A stretch of DNA of 64,000 bases from Paraburkholderia fungorum (GCF_003610895.1 NZ_MCAS01000069.1:62001-126000); one strand, 5' to 3'; positions 35,070 to 44,879 are shown, numbered from the stretch's first letter. Translations and numbers: made by a program. Notes: generated from the letters alone by a model not told the origin.

Positions 35070-36617
35070 TCAACCCGCGGTCGCCGCCGAAGCCGCCACC
35101 GGCGCGCTCGCCGCACCGTAATCGACCGGTGCGTCGGCCGGACGCGGCTGATCGCCGGCCCGTTCGATCCAGCCGCCGCCGAGTGCCTGATACAGCGTGA
35201 CCAGGTTCTGCAGGCGCTGCATGCGCGCGGTCACCAGCAACTGCTGCGCCGAATACAGATCGGTCTGCGCGGTCAGCACCGACAGGTAGCTGTCCACACC
35301 GTTCTTATAACGCAGGTCCGACAGATCCAGCCGGCGCTGTTCAGCAAAGGTATTGCGCTCCAGCGCCTGGATCTGCTGATCGTACGTGCCGCGTGCCGCC
35401 AGTGCGTCCGCCACTTCGCGGAAGGCCGTCTGGATCGCCTTTTCATACGTCGCGATCTGGATGTTCTTCTGCACGGTGGCGAGATCGAGATTGGCCTTGT
35501 TCTGGCCGCCTTCGAAAATCGGCAGCGTGATCGACGGCGCGAAACTCCATGCCGCCGAACCCGGCTTGAACAGACCACCGAGCGACGGGCTCAGCGTGCC
35601 GAAACTGCCGGTCAGCGAAACCTTCGGGAAGAAGGCTGCGCGCGCCGCGCCGATGTTCGCGTTGGCCGCGAGCAGATTCTCCTCGGCCTCCATGATGTCC
35701 GGACGACGCGTCAGCAGATCGGAGGGCAAGCCCGCCGGAATATCCGTCAGGAGATTCTGGTTATCCAGCGTCATGCCCGGCGGCAAATCATCCGGCAACG
35801 GCTCGCCGACCAGCAGCACGAGCGCGTTGTCCGCCTGTGCCCGCAAACGCGCCTGCGACTGCAGGTTGGCGTTCGCCTGCTCGACCACCGTTTCCGACTG
35901 ACGCAGATCCAGTTCCGAACCCGTGCCGTTGTCGAACTGCAGCTTGGTGATCCGGTACGACTCCTGGGCGGTCTTCAGCGTGTTCTGCGTGACCTTCAGC
36001 AGATCGTCCAGTTCGAGCACCGTCATGTACTGATTGGCCACTTGCGAGACCAACGCGATTTCCGCTGCCTTACGCGCCTGAGCGGTGGCCAGGTACTGCG
36101 CCAACGCCTGATCCTTCAGGCTTTGAATCCGCCCGAAGAAGTCGATTTCCCACGAAGCATTCAAGCCGACCGAATACGTGTTCGTGATCGTCGACGGGGT
36201 GGACGACAAGTCCTTCGGCGTGCGCTGCTTGCTTTGCGACGCCGCCGCGTTCAACGTCGGGAACAGCGCCGCGCGAGCGATCTGGTACTGCGCCTGCGAT
36301 GCCTGGATATTCAGCACCGACACGCGCAGATCGCGGTTGTTCTTCAGCGCGATGTCGATCAGCCGCTGCAAACGCGCGTCGGCGAAGAAATCACGCCAGC
36401 CGATATCGGCCGCCGCCTGACCATTCGCGGTGCGCGCGGCAGTCGAGTTACCCGCTTGCGACGCGCCCGGTTGGGTCGCGCCCGGCTGCGTGTCGTACAC
36501 GCCACCGGTCGGGAAAGTTGCCGTCACGGGTTCGGCGGGGCGATGGTACTTCGGCGCCATCGTGCAACCCGCGGCGAACAGCGCAACCGCCACTGCAATC
36601 AAAGAGTGTTTTTGCAT
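35070..36617 (-). CDS. oprB: Outer-membrane efflux lipoprotein (OprM/OprB, NodT family)
   Basis: This 515-aa TolC-like outer-membrane channel starts at ATG 36617, one base after the RND pump stop; the longer frame to 36731 overlaps the pump gene and lacks a signal. Residues 1-18 form a lipoprotein signal with lipobox FAAGC (Cys18). Two outer-membrane efflux repeats follow, including IDIALKNNRDLRV, SWEIDFFGRIQSL and RPDIMEAEENLLAANANIGAARAAFFP. It completes the tripartite pump with the proteins encoded upstream. The symbol follows the Burkholderia BpeAB-OprB system it resembles; AmrAB-OprA or TtgABC orthology is the alternative. Confidence 0.9.
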   Translation of the reverse strand: MQKHSLIAVAVALFAAGCTMAPKYHRPAEPVTATFPTGGVYDTQPGATQPGASQAGNSTAARTANGQAAADIGWRDFFADARLQRLIDIALKNNRDLRVSVLNIQASQAQYQIARAALFPTLNAAASQSKQRTPKDLSSTPSTITNTYSVGLNASWEIDFFGRIQSLKDQALAQYLATAQARKAAEIALVSQVANQYMTVLELDDLLKVTQNTLKTAQESYRITKLQFDNGTGSELDLRQSETVVEQANANLQSQARLRAQADNALVLLVGEPLPDDLPPGMTLDNQNLLTDIPAGLPSDLLTRRPDIMEAEENLLAANANIGAARAAFFPKVSLTGSFGTLSPSLGGLFKPGSAAWSFAPSITLPIFEGGQNKANLDLATVQKNIQIATYEKAIQTAFREVADALAARGTYDQQIQALERNTFAEQRRLDLSDLRYKNGVDSYLSVLTAQTDLYSAQQLLVTARMQRLQNLVTLYQALGGGWIERAGDQPRPADAPVDYGAASAPVAASAATAG

Positions 36618-36618
36618 C

Positions 36619-39600
36619 TCAATGTCCGTCCTTGCCCGAGCCGTTACCGCCCGACGCACCACCTTGCGGATCGTGCGGATGGAGCTGGTTGGAATGTTCG
36701 AACGCTGCATCCGGGTCTTCCGTCTCACCACCGAACTTCGCGCGGATCACGACGAAGAACATCGGGATCATGAAAATCGCGAGGAAGGTCGCCGTCAACA
36801 TCCCGCCGATCACGCCGGTACCGATTGCGTGCTGGCTGGCCGAACCCGCGCCGTTACTGATCGCGAGCGGCATCACGCCGAGAATGAACGCGAGCGAGGT
36901 CATCAGAATCGGGCGCAACCGCAGACGCGCTGCTTCGAGCGCGGCCTCGACCGGCCCCATCCCCTGCCCCTGCTGCAACTCTCGGGCGAATTCCACGATC
37001 AGAATCGCGTTCTTCGCCGACAGCCCCACCGTGGTCAACAGACCCACCTGGAAGAACACGTCGTTCTCGAGCCCACGCAGCGTAGCGGCTAGCAGTGCGC
37101 CGATCACGCCGAGCGGCACCACCATGATCACCGAGAACGGGATCGACCAGCTTTCATACAGCGCCGCGAGACAGAGGAACACCACCAGGATCGAGATGCC
37201 GTACAGAATCGGCGCCTGCGAACCGGACTGGCGTTCCTGCAGCGACAAGCCCGTCCATTCGTAGCCGATACCCGCCGGCAGCTTCGCCACGAGTGCTTCC
37301 ATGGCCGTCATGGCCTGGCCGGTCGACTTGCCCGGTGCAGCCGCGCCCTGGATTTCCACCGCGGAGATGCCGTTGTAGCGCTCGAGCTTCGGCGACCCGT
37401 AGGTCCACGAACCGCTCGCGAACGACGAGAACGGCACCATGGTGCCCGCCGAATTGCGCACGTACCAGGCGTTCAGGTCTTCCGGGTTCATCCGGAACGG
37501 TGCGTCGCCTTGCAGATACACCTTCTTGATCCGGCCGTCGATGTCGAGGAAGTTGTTCACGTACTGCGACGCCCATGCGATCGAGAACGTCTGGTCGATC
37601 GCCGACAGCGACACGCCGAGCGCGGAAGCCTTCTCGTGGTCGATATCCACCTTGAACTGCGGCGTATCGTTCAGGCCGTTCGGACGCACCTGCGCCAGCG
37701 TCGGATCTTTCGAGGCCATGCCAAGCAGCATGTTGCGCGCTTGCATGAGCTTCTCGTGACCGACACCCGCACGATCCTGCAACTCGAAGTCGAAGCCCGC
37801 GGCCGTGCCGAGCTCAGGAATCGACGGCGGATTCACCGGATACACCAGCGCGGTCTTGTAGCTCGAGAAATGCATGAAGAGGCGGCCAACCAGCGCCTGC
37901 ACCTTCTGATCCGAGTGCTGACGTTCCGCGTAGTCCTTCATCCGCACGAACACGAGACCCGCGTTCTGACCGCGACCGGCGAAGCTGAAGCCGTTCACGG
38001 TGAAGGTCGATTCGACGATACTCTTTTCAGTGTTGAGCAGGTAGTCGGAGACATCCTTCAGCGCGCGCGCCGTGGTTTCCTGCGTCGAGCCAGACGGCGT
38101 TTGCACCAGAACGAACATCGTGCCCTGATCTTCATCGGGCAGGAACGATTTCGGCAACTTCACGAACAGCAAACCGACCGCGAAGATCACCACCATGTAG
38201 ATGATCAGCCAACGGCCCGAGCGCTTGATCACGTGGTGAACGCCCGAGTGGTACTTGTCGCGGCTCGTTTCGAAGGTCCGGTTGAACCAGCCGAAGAAAC
38301 CCTTCTTGACTTCGTGATGACCCTTCGGAATCGGCTTGAGAATCGTCGCGCACAGCGCCGGCGTCAGAATCAACGCGACCAGCACGGACAGCACCATCGC
38401 CGCCACGATCGTCAGCGAGAACTGCCGGTAAATCGCCCCGACCGAACCGCCCGAGAACGCCACCGGCACGAACACCGCCGACAGCACGAGCGCCACGCCG
38501 ATCAGCGCGCCGGTAATCTGGTCCATTGCCTTGCGGGTGGCTTCCCGAGGCGACAAGCCCTCCTCGGCCATCACCCGCTCGACGTTTTCCACCACCACGA
38601 TCGCATCGTCTACCAGCAAGCCGATCGCCAGCACGAGCCCGAACATGGACAGCGTGTTGATCGAGAAGCCCACCAGACCCATGATCGCGAACGTGCCCAG
38701 CAGCACCACCGGCACGGCGATCGTCGGGATCAGCGTGGCGCGCAGGTTCTGCAGGAACAGGTACATGACCAGGAACACCAGCACGATACCTTCGAGCAGC
38801 GTCTTGACCACTTCTTCGATCGACAGGCGCACGAACGGCGTGGTGTCGTACGGATACTTCACGACGAGACCGTGCGGGAAGTACTTCGACAGCTCGTCGA
38901 TCTTCGCGCGTACTGCCTTGGCGGTAGCCAATGCGTTAGCACCCGTGGCGAGCTGAATACCGAAACCGGCCGTAGGCTGACCGTTGTACTTGGTGTCGAA
39001 GTTATAGTTTTCGCCACCGAGCTCGACGCGCCCCACGTCCTTGATACGGACCCGCGAACCATCCGGGTTCACCTTCAGCAGCACGTTGCCGAACTGTTCA
39101 GGCGTATTCAGCAGCGTGGCTTCCGTGATGGTGGCCTGCAGCACCTGGCCCGGCACCGACGGCGTGCCGCCGAGCGAGCCGCCCGCGACCTGCACGTTCT
39201 GCGCCTGCAAGGCGGTCTGCACATCCACCGGCGTGAGGCCGAAGTTGGTCAGCTTGTTGGCGTCCAGCCAGATCCGCATTGCGTACTGCGAGCCGAACAG
39301 CGTCACCGTACCCACGCCGTCGATCCGGCTGATGGGGTCTTCGACGTTCGACGCGACATAGTTCGCCAGGTCGTACTTGCTCATGCTGCCATCTTCGGAA
39401 TTGAAGGCCATCACGAGCAGGAAGCTGCTGCTCGATTTGGTGACCTTCGTCCCGAGTTGCTGCACGGCTTGCGGCAACAGCGGCGTGGCGAGCTGCAGCT
39501 TGTTCTGCACCTGCACCTGCGCGATGTCAGGATTGGTGCCGGCTGCGAACGTCAGCGTGATGGTTGCCGTACCCGAGTCGTCCGAGGTGGACGACAGATA

Positions 39601-39828
39601 CAGCAAGTGGTCGAGACCACTCATCTGCTGCTCGATCACCTGCGTGACGGTGTTTTCCACCGTCTTCGCCGAGGCGCCCGGGTACGTTGCGCTGATCTGC
39701 ACGGCCGGCGGCGCGATGGTCGGATATTGCGCGATCGGCAGCGTGAACACCGACGCGATACCCGCGAGCATCAGAATAATGGCGATCACCCACGCAAAAA
39801 TTGGGCGATCAATAAAGAACTTTGCCAT
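36619..39828 (-). CDS. bpeB: RND multidrug efflux pump, inner-membrane transporter (BpeB/AcrB type)
   Basis: This 1069-aa HAE-1 family proton-drug antiporter begins MAKFFIDRPIFAWVIAIILM, as AcrB and MexB do. It has twelve predicted membrane spans, with two large periplasmic loops after the first and seventh. The proton-relay aspartates lie in GLLVDDAIVVVENVERVM (TM4), and the C-terminal half has the matching SAKNAILIVEFA. Full family length, no frameshift. It lies 18 bp after the adaptor gene and 1 bp before the channel gene, a compact operon. Expected substrates are hydrophobic or amphiphilic drugs. Confidence 0.95.
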   Translation of the reverse strand: MAKFFIDRPIFAWVIAIILMLAGIASVFTLPIAQYPTIAPPAVQISATYPGASAKTVENTVTQVIEQQMSGLDHLLYLSSTSDDSGTATITLTFAAGTNPDIAQVQVQNKLQLATPLLPQAVQQLGTKVTKSSSSFLLVMAFNSEDGSMSKYDLANYVASNVEDPISRIDGVGTVTLFGSQYAMRIWLDANKLTNFGLTPVDVQTALQAQNVQVAGGSLGGTPSVPGQVLQATITEATLLNTPEQFGNVLLKVNPDGSRVRIKDVGRVELGGENYNFDTKYNGQPTAGFGIQLATGANALATAKAVRAKIDELSKYFPHGLVVKYPYDTTPFVRLSIEEVVKTLLEGIVLVFLVMYLFLQNLRATLIPTIAVPVVLLGTFAIMGLVGFSINTLSMFGLVLAIGLLVDDAIVVVENVERVMAEEGLSPREATRKAMDQITGALIGVALVLSAVFVPVAFSGGSVGAIYRQFSLTIVAAMVLSVLVALILTPALCATILKPIPKGHHEVKKGFFGWFNRTFETSRDKYHSGVHHVIKRSGRWLIIYMVVIFAVGLLFVKLPKSFLPDEDQGTMFVLVQTPSGSTQETTARALKDVSDYLLNTEKSIVESTFTVNGFSFAGRGQNAGLVFVRMKDYAERQHSDQKVQALVGRLFMHFSSYKTALVYPVNPPSIPELGTAAGFDFELQDRAGVGHEKLMQARNMLLGMASKDPTLAQVRPNGLNDTPQFKVDIDHEKASALGVSLSAIDQTFSIAWASQYVNNFLDIDGRIKKVYLQGDAPFRMNPEDLNAWYVRNSAGTMVPFSSFASGSWTYGSPKLERYNGISAVEIQGAAAPGKSTGQAMTAMEALVAKLPAGIGYEWTGLSLQERQSGSQAPILYGISILVVFLCLAALYESWSIPFSVIMVVPLGVIGALLAATLRGLENDVFFQVGLLTTVGLSAKNAILIVEFARELQQGQGMGPVEAALEAARLRLRPILMTSLAFILGVMPLAISNGAGSASQHAIGTGVIGGMLTATFLAIFMIPMFFVVIRAKFGGETEDPDAAFEHSNQLHPHDPQGGASGGNGSGKDGH

Positions 39829-39846
39829 GTGGCGGGCTCCCTGTTA

Positions 39847-41079
39847 TTACGCGCCCGATGCAGCAGAAGCGGGTTGAGCCGTCTGCGTAGCACCGCTGGC
39901 GGCCGGCGCACCCTGAGCGGATGCGTCGGAAGCGGGTGTGGCGGGAAGTTGCGCGGCAACGGCCTTCACGTCCTGTCCCGGATGCGCCTTGTCGGTGCCC
40001 TGAACAATCACGCGGTCGCCGGCCTTCAGGCCGCTTTCCACCACCCAGTTCGAACCGTACGTGCCCGACGTAACGAGCTGGCGCAATTCGACCTTGTTCG
40101 CGCTATTGACCACGAGCGCCGTAGGCGTGCCCTTCTGGTCATGCGTGATGCCGACTTGCGGCACGACGAGCGCGTTCTCGTTGACGCCTTCTTCGATCTT
40201 CGCGCGCACAAACATGCCCGGCAGCAGCACCTTGTCGGTGTTCTTGAAGATCGCGCGGACCGTCACCGAGCCGGTGCTCTGGTCGACCGTCACGTCGGTG
40301 AACTGCAGCTTGCCCTGCTCCGAATAGGTGCGGCCGTCTTCGAGAATCAGCGAGACCTTGGCAGCGCCCGGGCCGCTCGTCTTCAAGCGGCCTTCCTGCA
40401 CTTCACGGCGCAGCTTCAGACCGTCGAGGCTCGATTGCGTCAGGTCCACGTAGACCGGGTCGAGTTGCTGGACGGTTGCCATCAGCGTGGCGGCGCTCGC
40501 CTGCACATAGGCGCCCGGCGTGACTTGCGACACGCCGACCTGGCCGGTCACCGGCGAGACTACGTCGGTGTAGCCGAGGTTGATCTGCGCCGTGTCGACC
40601 GCGGCCTTGCCGGCCGCCACGTCAGCCGCGGCCTGGCCTTCAGCGGCCACCGCGTTGTCGTAGTCCTGCTTGCTGACCGCGTTGGCGGCAACCAGCACCT
40701 TGTAGCGATTGGCTTGCGCGGTGGTCGACACGAGGTTGGCCTGGGCCTTCGCCAGCGTTGCCTTCGCGTTGTTCAACGCCGCGATGTAAGGCGCCGGGTC
40801 GATCTTGTACAGCCGCTGACCCGCCTTGACCTCGCCGCCTTCCGTGAATTCACGGCGCAGCACGATGCCGTCGACCCGTGCGCGCACTTGCGCGACGAGG
40901 AAGGCACTGGTGCGGCCGGGCAATTCGGTGACGACGGGCACAGCCGTCGGCTGGATGGTGACCACACCCACTTCGGGCGTTTGTTGCGGCGGGGCAGATT
41001 GTTTTGGTCCGCACGCTGCCAGCAATACGGCAGCCGTCGCGGCACTGATTAAGCGGAATGGAACCCGTTCGACGCGCAT
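39847..41079 (-). CDS. bpeA: RND efflux periplasmic adaptor lipoprotein (BpeA/AcrA type)
   Basis: This 410-aa membrane-fusion protein starts at ATG 41079 (MRVERVPFRL) after GAGGTCGCTCC. A lipobox AVLLAAC places the acylated Cys at about residue 23. The biotinyl-lipoyl-like and hairpin regions include VVTELPGRTSAFLVAQVRARVDGIV, and the beta-barrel contains YVDLTQSSLDGLKLRREV. The C-terminal 40 residues are Ala/Gln/Ser-rich and low complexity. It is the first gene of the pump operon, divergent from the TetR regulator whose operator lies upstream. Confidence 0.94.
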   Translation of the reverse strand: MRVERVPFRLISAATAAVLLAACGPKQSAPPQQTPEVGVVTIQPTAVPVVTELPGRTSAFLVAQVRARVDGIVLRREFTEGGEVKAGQRLYKIDPAPYIAALNNAKATLAKAQANLVSTTAQANRYKVLVAANAVSKQDYDNAVAAEGQAAADVAAGKAAVDTAQINLGYTDVVSPVTGQVGVSQVTPGAYVQASAATLMATVQQLDPVYVDLTQSSLDGLKLRREVQEGRLKTSGPGAAKVSLILEDGRTYSEQGKLQFTDVTVDQSTGSVTVRAIFKNTDKVLLPGMFVRAKIEEGVNENALVVPQVGITHDQKGTPTALVVNSANKVELRQLVTSGTYGSNWVVESGLKAGDRVIVQGTDKAHPGQDVKAVAAQLPATPASDASAQGAPAASGATQTAQPASAASGA

Positions 41080-41508
41080 GGAGCGACCTCTGTCAATGAC
41101 TGAGAATGAAAAAGTGCGCGCATCCCTACCCCGGGGACGACAGCGCACACATGCGTCTTGCGACGCCTGACCGGAAGCCCGAGGATGCAAACACACCTGC
41201 AAGGGCATCCTGAGCGAAATGCGCCATACCGGGGAAATGCCGCACGGCGCCGCCCATCCGGGCACGACGCAAGAGCGTTTTGAAAGGCAACAGTGACGGA
41301 TATTAACCGGTCGTCACAGCTTGGGCTATCCGATCGTGGGGTGCTATTATATATACATCCACGAATGGATGTAAAAGTGCGTTTTCATCTTTGCAGGCGG
41401 GAGGCTTGCAAAGATCGATTCGCAAATCGCTTAACCCCAGACAGATTGTCATCGAGCGTGCTTAAAAGCGCCCGGGAAAACCCCACAATCAGGGCAGGTC
41501 ACACCTAT
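41080..41508. promoter_or_regulatory. Divergent promoter region of efflux operon and its repressor
   Basis: The 429-bp divergent region carries promoter-like AT-rich sequence around 41343-41375 (TATTATATATA) overlapping an inverted repeat. The segment from about 41400 to 41508 would be a long leader for the TetR gene. No other gene was recognised. Confidence 0.7.
41354..41373. promoter_or_regulatory. Palindromic operator, AcrR/BpeR type
   Basis: TACATCCA-CGAA-TGGATGTA is a perfect 8-bp inverted repeat with a four-base centre. It resembles the AcrR/TtgR operator (TACATACATT...AATGTATGTA) and overlaps TATTATATAT, a likely promoter. It is the predicted binding site of the adjacent TetR-family repressor. 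Confidence 0.85.
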
Positions 41509-42168
41509 ATGGTCAGAAGAACGAAAGAAGAGGCGCAGGAGACACGTAATAGCATTCTCGACGCGGCCGAACGGGTTTTCTTCGAGAAAGGCGTGTCGCG
41601 CACCTCGCTCGCCGACATCGCACAGGCCGCCGGCGTCACGCGTGGCGCGATCTACTGGCATTTCGCGCATAAAAGCGATCTCTTTACCGAGATGTTCGAC
41701 CGCGTGCTGCTGCCGCTGGACGAGCTCAAGGCTGCTTCGCAAGACCCCAATGAGCCCGATCCGCTTGGCCGTCTTACGGAAATCTGTACGGTCTGCCTGC
41801 GCGACACGGCTAACGACCCGCGCCGCCGCCGGGTATTCGACATCCTCTTTCTGAAGTGCGAACTGGTCGAAGAGATGGGACCGGTGATGATCCGCTATCA
41901 GACGAACATGCGGGAAGGGCTGCAGAAGATCGAAGGCGGTCTGCGCAATGCGATCTCCAAAGGGCAACTGCCGGCCGATCTCGACACCGGGATCGCGGCG
42001 GCGATGGTGCATGCGTTTGTCAGCGGCTCGCTGCGCGACATGCTGTTCCTACCGGACGCGACCGATTTCGGCAAACATGCCGAGCAGATGGTCGCCGGCA
42101 TGTTCGATGCGCTGCTGCTGAGTCCGGCCTTGCGCCAAGGGAATCGGGCGGCGCCGGCCACCCGGTGA
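41509..42168 (+). CDS. bpeR: TetR-family repressor of the efflux operon (BpeR/AcrR type)
   Basis: This 219-aa regulator starts at ATG 41509 (MVRRTKEEAQETRNSILDAA), the usual AcrR-type start; the frame is open further upstream but not conserved. The helix-turn-helix spans about residues 30-52 (TSLADIAQAAGVTRGAIYWHF), followed by FAHKSDLF. The C-terminal ligand-binding domain resembles AcrR/TtgR. It is divergent from bpeA and close to the palindromic operator. Binding of drugs or other amphiphiles should release repression of the pump, by analogy with AcrR. Confidence 0.92.
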   Translation: MVRRTKEEAQETRNSILDAAERVFFEKGVSRTSLADIAQAAGVTRGAIYWHFAHKSDLFTEMFDRVLLPLDELKAASQDPNEPDPLGRLTEICTVCLRDTANDPRRRRVFDILFLKCELVEEMGPVMIRYQTNMREGLQKIEGGLRNAISKGQLPADLDTGIAAAMVHAFVSGSLRDMLFLPDATDFGKHAEQMVAGMFDALLLSPALRQGNRAAPATR

Positions 42169-42194
42169 CCTGGTCAGACTAGCCAGATGGCGAT

Positions 42195-42827
42195 CTAGGC
42201 GGCAATCCGGCGGGCGCGCGCTTTCTGGTTGGAGGTGTAGATGTTGCCGCGCTCGAGCTTCGCCCCGCCCTGCACCGCCTCGATCCACTGCTGCGTGCTC
42301 GCCACCGCCGCGAAGTTCGACTGCAGGACCACGCTGAAAACCTGGTGGATCTCCTGCGCGCTCGCAAAGCCCGCGCTGTTCTCATACGGCAACGAGCCGG
42401 TTGCGTCGTGCAGAAACTCGACCGCGAAGCCCGCGTGCGTGGCGTGATTGATCGTCGATGCGTCGCAGTTGTGTGTCATGTAGCCGACGATCGTCAGGGT
42501 ATCGATCTGCCGCGCAGCCAGCCAGTCGGCCAGATCCGTGCCGGTAAAGGCGCTCGCCATCGACTTCTCAATATAGTGATCGCGCGCCCGCGTACCCACC
42601 ACCGGATGCAGCTCGGCGCCTTCGCTGCCGCGCGCGAACACCGGCGAGCCGGCCGACGAGAAATGTTGCACCACCACCACCGGCACGCCGGCGGCATGCG
42701 CCGCGTCGATCGCCCGGCCAATGTTGGCGAGCGAGGTTTGCACCTCCGGATACTCGATCGGCAGATCGCCGGTGACGTATTCGTTCTGCACATCGATGAC
42801 GATCAGCGCGCGGCGGGATGCGGTCAT
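42195..42827 (-). CDS. Isochorismatase-family cysteine hydrolase
   Basis: This 210-aa hydrolase starts at ATG 42827, preceded by AAGGAGTCTTGCC. The conserved catalytic Asp is in ALIVIDVQNEY (near residue 12), the Lys in the ARDHYIEKSMASAFTGTDLADWL segment and the nucleophile Cys in VGYMTHNCDAST. It is closest to the nicotinamidase/isochorismatase-like group of unknown substrates. It is divergent from a GlxA-type regulator with 178 bp between the starts, an arrangement seen for amidase-like genes controlled by such regulators. Substrate unknown. Confidence 0.88.
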   Translation of the reverse strand: MTASRRALIVIDVQNEYVTGDLPIEYPEVQTSLANIGRAIDAAHAAGVPVVVVQHFSSAGSPVFARGSEGAELHPVVGTRARDHYIEKSMASAFTGTDLADWLAARQIDTLTIVGYMTHNCDASTINHATHAGFAVEFLHDATGSLPYENSAGFASAQEIHQVFSVVLQSNFAAVASTQQWIEAVQGGAKLERGNIYTSNQKARARRIAA

Positions 42828-43005
42828 GGCAAGACTCCTTATTGGTTGAACAGTTAGGATTCGCGCCGCGCGGCCCGGGATGGGTGTTAGGCAGGCAGCG
42901 GCGATGACTGCATTGTTCGCCCGGCGCCATTTTCCCGACAGCGACCCGAATGACAATATTCGCTAGAATCGGGCCATCGTTGAATTTCTCAGGGCGCGGC
43001 AACCC
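42828..43005. promoter_or_regulatory. Divergent promoter region, cysteine hydrolase and GlxA-type regulator
   Basis: This 178-bp gap holds both promoters. TGACAATATTCGCTAGAAT near 42949-42967 looks like the AT-rich core of the regulator's promoter. No clear palindrome was found. Confidence 0.4.
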
Positions 43006-43998
43006 ATGACTACCTCCTCACCCATCGTGGCGCGCGGCGACACGCCCCGCCACGTCGTCGCGGTGATCGCGTTCGATCGCATCAGCCCGTTCCATCTTTC
43101 GGTGCCGTGTGTGGTGTTCGGAGAGGATCGTGCGGGCCCAGGCCTGCCCGAGTTCGACTTTCGTGTCTGCGCCGCCGAAACCGGCCCGCTGAGCACCACC
43201 GCCGGTTTCTCGATCGCCGTCACGCATGGACTCGAAGCACTCGCCGACGCGGATACGATCATCGTGCCGAGCTGGCGCGACCCGGACGAGACGCCGTCCG
43301 ACGCGCTGCTCGATGCGCTGCGCGCCGCCCACGCACGTGGCGCGCAACTGGTCGGGTTGTGTCTGGGCGCATTCGTGCTGGCCGCCGCCGGCATTCTCGA
43401 CGGCCGGCCGGCTTCCACCCATTGGGCGTGCGCGGACGACTTCGCGCGCCGCTATCCGCGCGTGCGGCTCGATCCCGACGTGCTGTACGTGGACGACGGC
43501 AACGTACTGACCTCGGCCGGCACTGCCGCCGGCCTCGACTGCTGTCTGCACGTGCTGCGCAAGATGTGCGGCGCGCAGGCGGCGAACTATGTCGCGCGCC
43601 GGCTGGTCGTGTCGCCGCACCGCCAGGGCGGCCAGGCGCAATTCATCGACCAGCCTGTGCCGCCGAATGTGCGCGGCGACCGCTTGTCCGGTCTGCTCGA
43701 CTGGGTAGGCGGAAATCTCGATGCCCCGCATACGCTCGACACGCTCGCCGAGCGCGCCTTGATGAGCCGCCGCACCTTCACGCGACGCTTCCGGCTCGCC
43801 ACCGGCACGACCGTCGGCGCATGGCTGCTGGCGCAACGGCTCGCCCGCGCGCAGCAACTGCTGGAAAGCACAGATGAGTCCGTGGAAACGATCGCGGGAA
43901 TAGCCGGTTTCGGCTCGACCGCCTCGCTGCGGCAACATTTCGCGGAGGCGTTCCGCACTTCGCCTTCCGCATGGCGGAGGGAGTTTCGCGGTGTGTGA
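43006..43998 (+). CDS. GlxA-family AraC-type transcriptional regulator with DJ-1/PfpI domain
   Basis: The 330-aa protein joins an N-terminal DJ-1/PfpI-like domain (about residues 15-185) to a C-terminal AraC helix-turn-helix domain (about 225-320). The nucleophile-elbow position is seen in GLCLGAFVLAAAGILDGRPASTHW, and the AraC part in LMSRRTFTRRFRLATGTTVGAWLL and GIAGFGSTASLRQHF. Such regulators often control amidase or choline/carnitine-type catabolic genes. It probably regulates the divergent cysteine hydrolase. Ligand unknown. Confidence 0.9.
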   Translation: MTTSSPIVARGDTPRHVVAVIAFDRISPFHLSVPCVVFGEDRAGPGLPEFDFRVCAAETGPLSTTAGFSIAVTHGLEALADADTIIVPSWRDPDETPSDALLDALRAAHARGAQLVGLCLGAFVLAAAGILDGRPASTHWACADDFARRYPRVRLDPDVLYVDDGNVLTSAGTAAGLDCCLHVLRKMCGAQAANYVARRLVVSPHRQGGQAQFIDQPVPPNVRGDRLSGLLDWVGGNLDAPHTLDTLAERALMSRRTFTRRFRLATGTTVGAWLLAQRLARAQQLLESTDESVETIAGIAGFGSTASLRQHFAEAFRTSPSAWRREFRGV

Positions 43999-44085
43999 GG
44001 GTCTATGAGCGCCTATGAGGGCCGCGCAGCCAAAGCCGCGAACGGGGGCGACTTCGCCCCGGCGCTGCCCAGCCTGCGCGCGCCG

Positions 44086-44847
44086 TCAGCGTTCGCTGAA
44101 CCAGCGCGCCACATACAGCAGCAGCGCGACCAGAAAAATCATCGCCGCCCATGCCCAGTTCGGCAGCGCGTGCGGACTGGAATCATGATGCGAAACCCCA
44201 TGCGTGACCCCGTGGGATCCCCCATGTGACGCGCTCGCCGCCCGTCCGGTCAGCGTGTGGCCATGATCCATGCGGGCCCGCCGCGCGATGCCGCTGAGTG
44301 CGATGGGCCGCAGAAACACATGCTGCCGCCGCGCCGCGGAACCCCGCGCGCGGTTGGGCCCTTGCCCGTGCTTGGCGCGAACCACCGCGCCGAACTCGTC
44401 GAAGAAATCGTCGGCCAGTTGATGCAGCGCGTGTTCAAGCTGGCGCGTGGGCAGTTCGGCGAGCGGCCCGGACGAGGTTGCCCAGATCGTGTAATCGATC
44501 CGTGTGCCCCGCTCCCTGCCGATGCCATGCGAGGTGTCGTCGGCGCGCAATTTCACTTCGATCTGTCCGCGCAACGCGCCGATGCCCTCGGCACGTGCCT
44601 TGAAATTGATGGTGCGGCGCTGTGCCTCCGCCGGCCCGAAATCCTGACCGGCCACGTGGGCCCGCGCTTCGTAGCGTGCGCGCAACGGCCCGAGCGGCAC
44701 GGTCATGGTAAGTGCGAATTCGCCGTGACCAAGCCGCGTGAACGACTCGCAATTGTCGAGGCTGGCACGCAACAAGGCGAGGTCCTGCAACGCGTCCCAA
44801 ACGTCGGACGGCGCAAGCGGAATCCGTAACGCGTCGTTCAGTTCCAT
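44086..44847 (-). CDS. CoxG-like SRPBCC protein with C-terminal membrane anchor
   Basis: The 253-aa protein has a CO-dehydrogenase subunit G (CoxG/SRPBCC) fold at residues 1-150, recognisable from MELNDALRIPLAPSDVWDALQD, LLRASLDNCESF and ARAEGIGALRGQIEVKL. A low-complexity linker rich in His, Ser and Gly follows (about 200-230), then one hydrophobic segment WAWAAMIFLVALLLYVARW at the C-terminus. CoxG recruits CO dehydrogenase to the membrane, but no cox genes are nearby, so the partner is unknown. It follows the DUF427 gene by 32 bp on the same strand. Confidence 0.85.
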   Translation of the reverse strand: MELNDALRIPLAPSDVWDALQDLALLRASLDNCESFTRLGHGEFALTMTVPLGPLRARYEARAHVAGQDFGPAEAQRRTINFKARAEGIGALRGQIEVKLRADDTSHGIGRERGTRIDYTIWATSSGPLAELPTRQLEHALHQLADDFFDEFGAVVRAKHGQGPNRARGSAARRQHVFLRPIALSGIARRARMDHGHTLTGRAASASHGGSHGVTHGVSHHDSSPHALPNWAWAAMIFLVALLLYVARWFSER

Positions 44848-44879
44848 GGCAGCCTCCCCGATGAACGCGCGACAGCCGG

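Noticed and set aside
37510..41052. A very long open frame on the plus strand opposite the efflux pump genes
   Set aside because: It is an antisense shadow of well-conserved RND and adaptor genes, with Arg/His/Gln-heavy composition and no motif.
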